From NCBI GenBank assembly GCA_003221825.1, contig QHUE01000009.1:1-12213 (forward strand): a stretch of 12,213 nt of DNA, written 5' to 3'. Positions within the stretch are counted from its first letter, which is position 1; every line of letters starts with the position of its first letter. This DNA is from Gemmatimonadota bacterium (GTDB taxonomy: Bacteria > Gemmatimonadota > Gemmatimonadetes > Gemmatimonadales > GWC2-71-9). This document shows positions 5,762 to 12,213 of the stretch, in pieces. Under the pieces are notes generated by a model. That model made no database searches. It was given only the letters and a program-made list of their open reading frames with translations, and was not told the DNA's origin. A program made the position numbers and the translations under genes.

Positions 5762-7771
5762 TCACAGGATGTCCCAAAAATCACGGGTGACGTCGAAGGC
5801 GACGTGCACGAGTCGCGTCTCGAGACCGTACCCTGCTTCGAGCCGGAACAGCCCCAGCCATTCCGCGCCAAGCCCCACGGTCACGCGGCTGCCCGGCGTC
5901 GCGCGCCACGGCGTGAGGGCAACGGGCTCGGCGGCCCACCCCCATGCCGCGTACGGTGCGAGGGTGATGGAGCCCGGCGTGCGCGCGGGTCCCGCCCGGA
6001 GACGGATGAATGGGACAGGGGTGCGCCACTCGATGTGCAGCAGCGCGGCGCGACGACCGCCCCAATCCCGGAACCCGTCTCCCAGCAGCGTACCGCGCCC
6101 GCCGAGGACGAACGCCCGATGCGCGGGGAGATCCCGGCTCGCCAGCCCGACCTGCAGCCGGGTCAAGATCCGGCTGGGTCCCAGGGGAATCAGCAAGTGG
6201 CCGCTGGCACTGGCGCGCGTGTAGTGCTCGCCAAATTCCAGCGTCGCTTCCCCCGCTACATCACGGCGAACGGCGAACCCTTCGCTGCGGCGTCGCAGCG
6301 TCAGGGCGGCGGTGGTGTAGTCGCCGTCTGTCACCGCGGGGTTCGGACGATAGCGCCCGGTCGCCGGCGCAGCCCGAACCGCGAGTGATGCGACGCGCTC
6401 GCGGGCGGCGACGAAATGCCATTCACCGCGCGCGCCGATCGCAACGCGCACCCCGAACCGCACTCCGGTCGCGCGATAGTAGTCGCCGTCGTCGTCCCCG
6501 AATTCCTGCGCGGCGAGCGAGTTGAGCATCGGCGCGATCACCGGCGCGTCCGCGATGTCGCGCACCTGTCGATACGCCGCCAGCTCGAGACCATCGGCAG
6601 AGGTCAGCGCGAAGATCCCCTTGCCCGCACCATCGGCAAACCCGTAACTGCCCAGCGCCCGGAATTCGAAGCCGTCGTCCGGCGTGCGCCACACCACGCC
6701 CGCACCCGCGGCGAGGCCCTCGACGCGATTGACGTGCACCAGGTCGCTCAGCGACCGCGCGCCGAGGCGCTGCCGCTTCAGCCCGGTCAGTGCGCGGCGC
6801 CCCGCGATGCGGCTGACCTCGGTGCGGACCTGTTGCAGATCGTTTTCGCGCACCGGCTCGGCGACGTCCTGGATCGCGGCGCTGAGCGGTCCCGGCCACG
6901 GGAACGAATCGCGCGCGGGCTTCGGCAGCGCGGTGATCTCTTCCCCGCGGAACCAGCTGGCCGCGAGCCCGATGTTGAACACGTAGCCGTCGATCTCCCA
7001 GCGTCCCCGAATGATGCCGCGCGCCGGGATGTCGAGCCACGTGGCGCGGCGGCGGATCTCGATCTCCTGCCGATAGGGCAGCCAGAACCGCCCATCGAGC
7101 AGCGCATTGTCCAGCACGATGCTGACGTCTTCGAGCTGCGGGTCGAGATACGCCTTGGGCGTGAAGTTGAACGCCATGCGCACCAGCTCGGCGGACTCGA
7201 CGTCCACGAACAGCGTGCCGACGATCGCGGCGTCGGTGAAACGCTTGGGCCGCACGCGGAGCGCGACAACGCGCACCGCGCGCTGCGAGAGCACGATGGC
7301 CGACGTGTCGCCGAGCGCGAAGTCGTACACGTCCGTGCCACCCGGCGCGAGGGGATGGGGGACGTCGCGCACCTCGTCGCCCTCGCCGAGCCGGATCGCC
7401 GTGCCGAAATTGTTCTGAATGATGCCGAGATGATCGCGGTGGTAATTGATGTCCGTGGGGAGCTCGGCGCGGTCGCGCCAGCCGACGATCCGCTGCTTGC
7501 TCAGCTGCGGCGCCTTCCAGTACACTTCCAGCTCCAGCTGGTCCGCTTTGACGAGCCGCGGCGGCTCGGTGAGCCCTTCGCCGAACTGGCCGAGGAAGAA
7601 GAGAAACCCGTGAGCCTGAGCCTTGTAATCGCGCAGGGCAGTATCGACCGCGGCACGCGCACGCCGCTCGATGGCGCGGCGCGCCAGCGCCAGGGCGGAA
7701 TCGCTGTTCCAGTCCTGGGCGGACCCACGCGCAGGCACGATCAGCAGCAGGAGCGCAACGGACCAGCGCAT
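5762..7771 (-). CDS. Outer-membrane protein: N-terminal globular domain plus Omp85-like C-terminal beta-barrel
   Basis: A 669-residue exported protein of unknown function. Residues 1-18 are a signal peptide (basic start, LLLLIV core, likely cut after GSA). The mature N-terminal half (about 25-300) includes an Ala/Arg-rich helix and then beta-rich sequence with repeated Asp/Trp pairs (VGTLFVDVESAELVRM, GRFWLPYRQEIEI) like the periplasmic region of DUF5686-type proteins. From about 340 (VHVNRVEGLAAGAGV) alternating hydrophobic strands suggest a barrel; FVLGGRGTLLGDGF (554-567) resembles the conserved LGG-x-LRG-region motif of Omp85/surface-antigen barrels. It ends TRDFWDIL. The ATG at 7771 is chosen because it begins the signal peptide; the reading frame stays open upstream only as antisense of trpE. 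The ATPase gene follows 55 bases downstream on the same strand. Barrel is likely; exact family and cargo are not known. Confidence 0.75.
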   Translation of the reverse strand: MRWSVALLLLIVPARGSAQDWNSDSALALARRAIERRARAAVDTALRDYKAQAHGFLFFLGQFGEGLTEPPRLVKADQLELEVYWKAPQLSKQRIVGWRDRAELPTDINYHRDHLGIIQNNFGTAIRLGEGDEVRDVPHPLAPGGTDVYDFALGDTSAIVLSQRAVRVVALRVRPKRFTDAAIVGTLFVDVESAELVRMAFNFTPKAYLDPQLEDVSIVLDNALLDGRFWLPYRQEIEIRRRATWLDIPARGIIRGRWEIDGYVFNIGLAASWFRGEEITALPKPARDSFPWPGPLSAAIQDVAEPVRENDLQQVRTEVSRIAGRRALTGLKRQRLGARSLSDLVHVNRVEGLAAGAGVVWRTPDDGFEFRALGSYGFADGAGKGIFALTSADGLELAAYRQVRDIADAPVIAPMLNSLAAQEFGDDDGDYYRATGVRFGVRVAIGARGEWHFVAARERVASLAVRAAPATGRYRPNPAVTDGDYTTAALTLRRRSEGFAVRRDVAGEATLEFGEHYTRASASGHLLIPLGPSRILTRLQVGLASRDLPAHRAFVLGGRGTLLGDGFRDWGGRRAALLHIEWRTPVPFIRLRAGPARTPGSITLAPYAAWGWAAEPVALTPWRATPGSRVTVGLGAEWLGLFRLEAGYGLETRLVHVAFDVTRDFWDIL

Positions 7772-7779
7772 CGCGGCGA

Positions 7780-7785
7780 AATCTA
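7780..7785 (-). promoter_or_regulatory. Possible leaderless -10 element for the barrel protein gene
   Basis: Read on the minus strand the 18-base spacer between the barrel gene and trpE contains TAGATT (7785-7780), 8 bases before the ATG at 7771. The spacing copies the TATAGT box of the kinase gene (9 bases before its ATG) and would give an mRNA starting about at the ATG. No matching TAnnnT box sits at this distance before the trpE ATG, and no Shine-Dalgarno site precedes trpE either. Confidence 0.3.
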
Positions 7786-7789
7786 GAAC

Positions 7790-9280
7790 ATGGACCCACG
7801 CGACGCATTCCTGGAGCGCGCCAAAGGCGGCGGCATCGTGCCGGTGATCCGCGAAGTGGTCACCGACGCCGATACGCCCGTGGCCGCGTTCGCGAAGGTC
7901 GCGCGGCCGCCGTTTGCGTTTCTGCTCGAATCGCTGGTCGGCGGCGAGCGCTGGGCCCGCTACACCTTCCTCGGCACCGAGCCGCGCGAAGCGTGGCGCT
8001 ATCGCGGCCAGCGCGTCGAGCGCTGGACGCCGGCCGCCGGATGGGCGGAGGCGGGCCAGACGCCCGACCCGATCGCCCACCTCGCCGACCGGATGCGCGC
8101 GCTGCCGAGCGTGGCCGTGCCGGGATTGCCGCGGTTCATGGGCGGCGCGGTCGGGTATCTCGGCTACGATCTCGTCCGCAGCATCGAGCGCTTGCCCGCG
8201 AGTCCCGCCGACACGCTCGGCGTTCCCGACGCGGTCGTGATGATCGCGGACTCACTCGTGATCCTCGACAACGTGTTCGGGCGGGCGATCGTCGTCGCGA
8301 ACGTCGAGGTGCCGCCGAAGGCGTCGCCCGCGCAGCGGCTGCGGCTCTATGACGCGGCGCAGGAGCGTCTCGATGCGCTGATCGGGCGGCTCGGCGATAC
8401 GCATCACCTGACTCCGCTCGGGCTGGAGGACGACGGGCGCGTGCTGCGTCCGCAGTCGCAATATGGGCGGGCCGAGTTCGAGCGCGACGTCGCCAAGATC
8501 CGCGAGTACATCGGTGCGGGTGACGTGTTCCAGGCGGTGCTGTCGCGTCGCCAGGTCGTGCCCGGGGCCGTGGATCCGCTGCGGCTCTATCGCTACCTGC
8601 GCGCGCTGAACCCCGCCCCCTATCTGTTCTATCTCGCGCTGGACGACGTGACATTCGTCGGGAGCTCACCCGAGGTCCTGGTGCGCGTCGAAGGCAGCGA
8701 GGTGACCGTGCGGCCGATCGCGGGCACCCGCCCCCGCGGCGCGACGCCGGCCGAGGATGAGGCGCTGGCGACGGCGCTGCGCGAAGATGCCAAGGAGCTG
8801 GCCGAGCATCGCATGCTCGTGGACCTGGGCCGCAACGATGTGGGGCGGGTGGCGGAGTACGGCACGGTGCGCGTGACCGAGTCGCTCCAGATCGAGCGCT
8901 ACTCGCACGTGCAACACCTCGTGAGCGAGGTGCGCGGGCACCTGAAGGACGGCTACGACGCACTCGACGTCTTTCGCGCCTGTTTCCCCGCCGGCACGGT
9001 CAGCGGCGCGCCGAAAGTCCGCGCGATGGAAATCATCGACGAGCTGGAGCCGGAACGCCGCGGCCCCTATGCGGGGGCGGTCGGATACGTGGGATGGGGC
9101 GCGACCACGCTGGACACCTGCATCGCGATTCGCTCCGCCCTCGTGCTGAAGGACAAGGTCGTGGTGCAGGCCGGTGCGGGAATCGTCGCCGACTCCGACC
9201 CGGCGCGCGAATTCGCGGAAACCGAAGCCAAGGCGCTCGCGGTGCTGCGGGCGCTCGCGCTCGCCAAAGCGGGCGATTAG
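7790..9280 (+). CDS. trpE: Anthranilate synthase component I (TrpE)
   Basis: A full-length 496-residue TrpE, which makes anthranilate from chorismate and ammonia (supplied by the TrpG glutaminase subunit) in the first step of tryptophan synthesis. The tryptophan feedback-binding motif LLES is at 45-48, followed by GGERWARYTFLG. The chorismate-binding domain has PIAGTRPRG (309-317), where Ala311 rather than Lys separates TrpE from PabB, then EHRMLVDLGRNDVGRV (339-354), PAGTVSGAPKVRAMEII (400-416) and QAGAGIVADSDP (460-471). The start ATG 7790 gives the usual N-terminus. It diverges from the barrel gene with 18 bases between start codons. No trpG, trpD or other trp gene follows within the window; instead an FHA-cyclase gene begins 11 bases after the stop. 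No leader peptide or attenuator fits in the upstream spacer, so control is probably by product inhibition at LLES and by an upstream promoter inside the barrel gene. Confidence 0.97.
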   Translation: MDPRDAFLERAKGGGIVPVIREVVTDADTPVAAFAKVARPPFAFLLESLVGGERWARYTFLGTEPREAWRYRGQRVERWTPAAGWAEAGQTPDPIAHLADRMRALPSVAVPGLPRFMGGAVGYLGYDLVRSIERLPASPADTLGVPDAVVMIADSLVILDNVFGRAIVVANVEVPPKASPAQRLRLYDAAQERLDALIGRLGDTHHLTPLGLEDDGRVLRPQSQYGRAEFERDVAKIREYIGAGDVFQAVLSRRQVVPGAVDPLRLYRYLRALNPAPYLFYLALDDVTFVGSSPEVLVRVEGSEVTVRPIAGTRPRGATPAEDEALATALREDAKELAEHRMLVDLGRNDVGRVAEYGTVRVTESLQIERYSHVQHLVSEVRGHLKDGYDALDVFRACFPAGTVSGAPKVRAMEIIDELEPERRGPYAGAVGYVGWGATTLDTCIAIRSALVLKDKVVVQAGAGIVADSDPAREFAETEAKALAVLRALALAKAGD

Positions 9281-9291
9281 TTTCGGGGCCT

Positions 9292-10908
9292 GTGTTCAAG
9301 CTGCTGAGCACTTCCGGCGAGCAGTCCATCGATCTCCAGCTCGGGCGCAAGCTCGTGGTGGGACGGGCGGTCACGAGCGACGTGCCGATCTACGATCCCA
9401 CCATTTCCCGCCGCCATGCCGAAATCGTGCTCACCGAAAGCGGCGTCCGCGTCACCGATCTCGGCTCGTCCAACGGGACGTTCCTGAACGGCGCGAAGAT
9501 CACCGAGGCCGAGGCGGGCGCGAACGACGTCGTGACGTTCGGGAAAGTGGCGTTCCGCGTGAAGGAAGTGACGGCGCCGCTTCCCCGCCCCCAGGTCGTG
9601 CCGCCGCCTGCCGACTTCAAGCCCGGCACCAAGGGCGGCGCGGCCGGGGGAACGATCGTCCGGCAGCTGCCCGTCAGCGGCGGCGTGCCGGCGATCGTCA
9701 TCGACCAGCCGGAGGGCTCTTCCCACCTCAAAGTCCGCGCGCAGAGTCAGGAGGAGCGGCGCGAGAAGAAGCTGTCGCTGCTGCTCGAGGTGTCCAAGGA
9801 GCTGTCGAAGCAGCAGGAGCTGGACCGGCTGCTCGACAAGGTCGTGGACTTCACGTTCCAGATCATGAATGTCGACCGCGTCTCGATCCTGCTGCTCGAC
9901 GGCAAGTCGAACGAGCTCGTGCCGCGCATCTCCAAGAGCCGGACCGGCGACGCGAGCGCCGCGAAGCACGTCCCGCAGTCGATCGCCCGCAAGGCGGTGG
10001 AGGAGCGGGTCGCCATCCTGTCCGACAACGCCGCGGCCGACGAGCGGTTCAAGGGGAAGTCGATTCTCATCCAGAGCGTCCGCAGCGCGATGTGCACGCC
10101 GCTGATGGGCTCGGACTCGAAGGTCCTGGGCATCCTCTACGTCGACAACCTGACGGCGACGCACTCGTTCGCGGACGAGGACCTCGAGTTCCTGATCGCG
10201 TTTGGCGGCCTGACGGCCGTGGCGATCGAGAATTCACAGCTATCCGAGCGGATCCGGCGCGAGGCGCTGGTCCGATCGAACTTTGAGCGCTACTTCTCGC
10301 CCAACATCGCGCAGGTGATCTCGCAGCAGCAGGACGCGGGACGCTTGCCGAGCGAAAAGCGCCCGGTGGTGGTGTTCTTCTCCGACATTCGCGGCTTCAC
10401 GCCGATGTCCGAGACGATGAGCCCCGACGAGATCGCCAAGCTCCTCACGGAGTACTTCACCGAGATGGTGGACAAGGTCTTCGAGCACGGCGGCACGCTC
10501 GACAAGTTCATGGGCGACGCGATCATGGCGCTGTGGGGTGCGCCCATCGCCCACGCCGATGACGCCGACCGCGCCGTGGAGTGCGCGCTGGCACAGCTGA
10601 CCGAGCTTGAGAAGCTGAACACCAAGTGGAAGCGGGAGGGACGGACGGAGGTACAGATCGGGATCGCCATCAACTTCGGCGAAGTGTTCGCCGGCAATAT
10701 CGGGTCCGACCGGCGACTCGAGTACACCGTGATCGGCGATGCCGTGAACACCGCCTACCGGCTGTGCGGCAAGGCCGGTCCCAACGAGATCCTCATTTCG
10801 GAACCGTTCTACCAGCAGCTGAAAAAGAAGCCGCCCGTTGAGACGCTCGAGTCCATTCAGGTCAAGGGCAAGACGAAGAAGATCCCGGTTTACCGGGTGA
10901 AGCGGTAA
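9292..10908 (+). CDS. FHA-GAF class III adenylate/guanylate cyclase
   Basis: A 538-residue soluble signalling enzyme. The FHA domain (about 1-92) shows GRAVTSDVPIYDPTISRRHA (24-43) and LGSSNGTFLNG (57-67), a phosphothreonine-binding module. A Pro/Gly-rich linker (95-140) and a charged helix (150-185) lead to a GAF domain (about 165-315). The class III cyclase domain (about 355-500) is complete: metal Asp365 (FFSDIRGFT) and Asp409 (KFMGDAIMALWG), Lys405 at the base-selecting position, and EYTVIGDAVNTAYRL (477-491) with N486 and R490 as transition-state residues. Lys405 with Asp483 favours ATP as substrate, giving cAMP; this is an inference. No membrane segment is seen. The GTG start at 9292 is chosen because it precedes the FHA domain directly; the frame is open further upstream only inside trpE. 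The gap to the trpE stop is 11 bases, so co-transcription with trpE is likely. The 3' end overlaps maf by 19 bases, converging. Confidence 0.93.
   Translation: MFKLLSTSGEQSIDLQLGRKLVVGRAVTSDVPIYDPTISRRHAEIVLTESGVRVTDLGSSNGTFLNGAKITEAEAGANDVVTFGKVAFRVKEVTAPLPRPQVVPPPADFKPGTKGGAAGGTIVRQLPVSGGVPAIVIDQPEGSSHLKVRAQSQEERREKKLSLLLEVSKELSKQQELDRLLDKVVDFTFQIMNVDRVSILLLDGKSNELVPRISKSRTGDASAAKHVPQSIARKAVEERVAILSDNAAADERFKGKSILIQSVRSAMCTPLMGSDSKVLGILYVDNLTATHSFADEDLEFLIAFGGLTAVAIENSQLSERIRREALVRSNFERYFSPNIAQVISQQQDAGRLPSEKRPVVVFFSDIRGFTPMSETMSPDEIAKLLTEYFTEMVDKVFEHGGTLDKFMGDAIMALWGAPIAHADDADRAVECALAQLTELEKLNTKWKREGRTEVQIGIAINFGEVFAGNIGSDRRLEYTVIGDAVNTAYRLCGKAGPNEILISEPFYQQLKKKPPVETLESIQVKGKTKKIPVYRVKR
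10890..10908. repeat. Inverted repeat carrying the stop codons of both converging genes
   Basis: TTACCG (10890-10895) and CGGTAA (10903-10908) are perfect reverse complements with a 7-base loop. The right arm ends in TAA, the cyclase stop; the left arm read on the minus strand ends in TAA, the maf stop. A 6-base stem could form in either transcript. There is no T-run, so it is not a standard intrinsic terminator. Confidence 0.55.
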
Positions 10909-11504
10909 GGTCGCCCGAACTTCGCCAGCAGGTCCAGCGCCAGCCGCAGCGGCAGTCCCATCACGCCAAAGAAGTCTCCCTCCACGCGTTCGATCAGCGG
11001 GGCGCCGAGTCCCTGGATCGCGTACGCGCCGGCTTTGTCGAGCGGCTCCCCGGTGGCGACGTAGGCTTCGAGCGTCGGCCGGTCCACCGGCCGCAACGTG
11101 ACCCGCGAGACGTCCAGCGCCTGCGCCAGGTCACCGCCGCGCGTGACCGCGATCGCCGTCATCACCTCGTGGGTGCGTCCCTGGAGCCGCGACAGCATCG
11201 CGACCGCGCCGGCCGGAGAGTCGGGCTTGCTGAAAATCTCACCGTCCAGCACGACTGTGGTGTCGGCCGCGAGGATCACGTCGCCCGGCGCGCGCGCCAC
11301 GACCGCCTCGGCCTTGGCGCGCGACAGCCGCATGACGTAGTCCTGCGGCGCCTCGCCCGGCAGCACGTGCTCGTCCACGTCGGGCGGAACCACGCGGAAC
11401 GGGATGTGCAGCATCTCGAGCAGCTGCTTGCGTCGAGGAGAGCCGGACGCAAGGACGATGGGGCGCCCTTCGACCGCCCGGCTGATTCCGCTCGCTCCGG
11501 TCAG
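10890..11504 (-). CDS. maf: Maf-family nucleoside triphosphate pyrophosphatase (YhdE-like)
   Basis: A 204-residue Maf protein, which hydrolyses nucleoside triphosphates such as dTTP/UTP and modified nucleotides to monophosphates in the cytoplasm. Seen: IVLASGSPRRKQLLEML (16-32), PDVDE (41-45), AADTTVVLDGEIFSKP (79-94) with likely catalytic Asp81, DKAGAYAIQGLGAPLIE (156-172) and VEGDFFGVMGLPL (174-186). The pattern fits the YhdE (dTTP/UTP) branch. The start is uncertain: no ATG, GTG or TTG occurs in frame near the expected N-terminus. CTG at 11504 forms a CTGA overlap with the TGA of the upstream lipoprotein gene and gives the annotated length. ATC at 11486, 8 bases after GGAG, is another candidate and would give 198 residues. 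The nearest in-frame GTG is about 29 codons further upstream and would add an unlikely Arg/His-rich tail. The family call is very firm. Confidence 0.93.
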   Translation of the reverse strand: MTGASGISRAVEGRPIVLASGSPRRKQLLEMLHIPFRVVPPDVDEHVLPGEAPQDYVMRLSRAKAEAVVARAPGDVILAADTTVVLDGEIFSKPDSPAGAVAMLSRLQGRTHEVMTAIAVTRGGDLAQALDVSRVTLRPVDRPTLEAYVATGEPLDKAGAYAIQGLGAPLIERVEGDFFGVMGLPLRLALDLLAKFGRPYRFTR

Positions 11505-12213
11505 GTGCCGTTGGGCTCGCCCGTGGTGGCGGCGGCGGCCTGCACGCGGTCGATGTGCCACGTCCCCTTCTCGTCCACCAGAACCGACAGCTCCACTACG
11601 GTCGAGGCCGGCGTCAACGTGCAGGCTCCGTCCGGGAATGTGTAGCAGAAGTCCGGCGTCACCGCGCTCACGGACATGCTCGTCCAACCCGCCGCCGGCG
11701 TGCCGCTCACGTGCGCCGCGCAGCCGTAGAAAGCGACCCCGTTTGCCTGGCCGTCGCCGTCCGTGTCGTAGGACAGGTTGAACCGCGGCGAGCCGCCACC
11801 GCAGCTCCCGCTCACCGAGAAGCCGATGTCGCCGAGATCGGCGATCGTTATCCCTTCGACCCCGGTCACGATCGCCGCCGCAAACGCCGCGCACCCGTTC
11901 TCCGGGGTTGCCGTGTAACAGGACGCAAAGTCGACCGCCTTCGCGAGCAGTACCGAGAACTTGCCGTCCAGCGCCACCTTGTTCGTCCACTGGGCCTGCG
12001 AGAACGGCCCGTTGCCGGTTTCCCTGAGGAAGTCGGGCGGTGGAAAGTTCCCGGCGGTCGGGTCCAGCTTCAGCGACACGGGATCCGCTGCGAGGAGCCT
12101 CGCCGCGGAAAGGCGAGATCCCGTCCTGGCGGCGGTCGGTTCATTGATGCACGCATTGACCAGAAACGGCAATGCGACCATTGCGGCCGGGAGTAGCGTC
12201 CACCGGATCGTCA
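11501..12213 (-). CDS. Cysteine-rich exported lipoprotein of unknown function (5' end at window edge)
   Basis: I do not recognise this family. An ATG at 12181 gives 226 residues, but the frame continues upstream to the window edge as x-TIRWTLLPAA before that Met, and the first two bases visible are TG of what is probably an ATG/GTG/TTG. The longer form gives a better lipoprotein signal: Arg near the start, a hydrophobic core, then LVNAC with the lipidation Cys (Cys11 in the short numbering). Six further cysteines follow (88, 97, 127, 154, 179, 187), suggesting up to three disulfides in the periplasm or outside. DTDGDGQANG (139-148) looks like a calcium-binding Asp-rich loop. The C-terminal part (VVELSVLVDEKGTWHIDRV) reads like a beta-rich segment. 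The gene overlaps maf by 4 bases. Coding status is supported by the signal peptide, consistent codon use and coupling with maf. Confidence 0.75.
   Translation of the reverse strand, partial: TIRWTLLPAAMVALPFLVNACINEPTAARTGSRLSAARLLAADPVSLKLDPTAGNFPPPDFLRETGNGPFSQAQWTNKVALDGKFSVLLAKAVDFASCYTATPENGCAAFAAAIVTGVEGITIADLGDIGFSVSGSCGGGSPRFNLSYDTDGDGQANGVAFYGCAAHVSGTPAAGWTSMSVSAVTPDFCYTFPDGACTLTPASTVVELSVLVDEKGTWHIDRVQAAAATTGEPNGT

Noticed and set aside
5739..5762. Plus-strand terminator made of AGGCGCCT, AGACGTCT and a T6 run
   Set aside because: The palindromes have no loop to form a proper stem, and no plus-strand gene ends here, so there is nothing to terminate.
6416..7786. Plus-strand open frame of 456 codons opposite the barrel gene
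   Set aside because: Arg/His/Asp-rich shadow without domains; the minus-strand product has a signal peptide and barrel pattern.
7772..8080. Longer N-terminus for the barrel protein, reading into trpE antisense
   Set aside because: The ATG at 7771 begins a standard signal peptide. The extra 103 codons lie wholly antisense to the trpE coding region and would bury that signal.
9094..9291. Longer N-terminus for the FHA-cyclase inside trpE
   Set aside because: The extra residues are an Arg/Gly-rich out-of-frame reading of trpE; the FHA domain begins directly after the GTG at 9292.
11505..11990. Longer N-terminus for Maf reading through the lipoprotein gene in another frame
   Set aside because: The extension is Arg/Gly-rich and has no homology; Maf proteins begin a few residues before the SGSPRR motif.

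Overview
This is a GC-rich, densely packed bacterial chromosome segment of 12.2 kb holding nine protein genes, two of them cut by the window edges. No rRNA, tRNA, CRISPR array, insertion sequence or phage gene was seen, and no stretch over 300 bases lacks a gene. The exported proteins point to a Gram-negative (diderm) organism: two lipoproteins, an outer-membrane barrel protein and a type II secretion/type IV pilus motor ATPase. The style (very GC-rich, many REC/GAF/FHA proteins, short AT-rich -10 boxes right at start codons) would fit Gemmatimonadota or a similar phylum. That placement is an inference and was not tested.

Layout. Positions 1-560 (minus) hold the N-terminal part of a compact ApbE-like lipoprotein. 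It diverges across a 19-base AT-rich spacer from a GAF/PAS hybrid histidine kinase with a C-terminal receiver domain (580-2724, plus). A minus-strand cluster runs toward the kinase from 7771 to 2646: outer-membrane barrel protein, GspE/PilB ATPase fused to a receiver domain, Nudix hydrolase, and alkyltransferase-like (ATL) DNA-repair protein. Spacings are 55, 11 and 14 bases, so they may form one operon. The ATL gene ends 79 bases inside the 3' end of the kinase gene. The barrel gene diverges across 18 bases from trpE (7790-9280, plus), which is followed after 11 bases by an FHA-GAF-adenylate cyclase gene (9292-10908, plus). From the right edge a cysteine-rich lipoprotein (11501-12213, minus) overlaps a Maf nucleotide pyrophosphatase gene (10890-11504, minus) by 4 bases. 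Maf and the cyclase converge with a 19-base overlap whose two stop codons sit in the arms of one inverted repeat.

Functionally the window mixes housekeeping enzymes (TrpE, Maf, Nudix, ATL) with signalling and envelope proteins. Three genes carry signalling domains: a kinase with its own receiver, a motor ATPase with a receiver, and a cyclase with an FHA input. Nudix, ATL and Maf all relate to nucleotide quality or DNA-damage handling but lie in two separate transcription units. No clear multi-gene novel system is visible. The most unusual items are the receiver-fused motor ATPase, the stripped-down ApbE-like protein, the FHA-GAF-cyclase behind trpE, and the Maf gene without a usual start codon.
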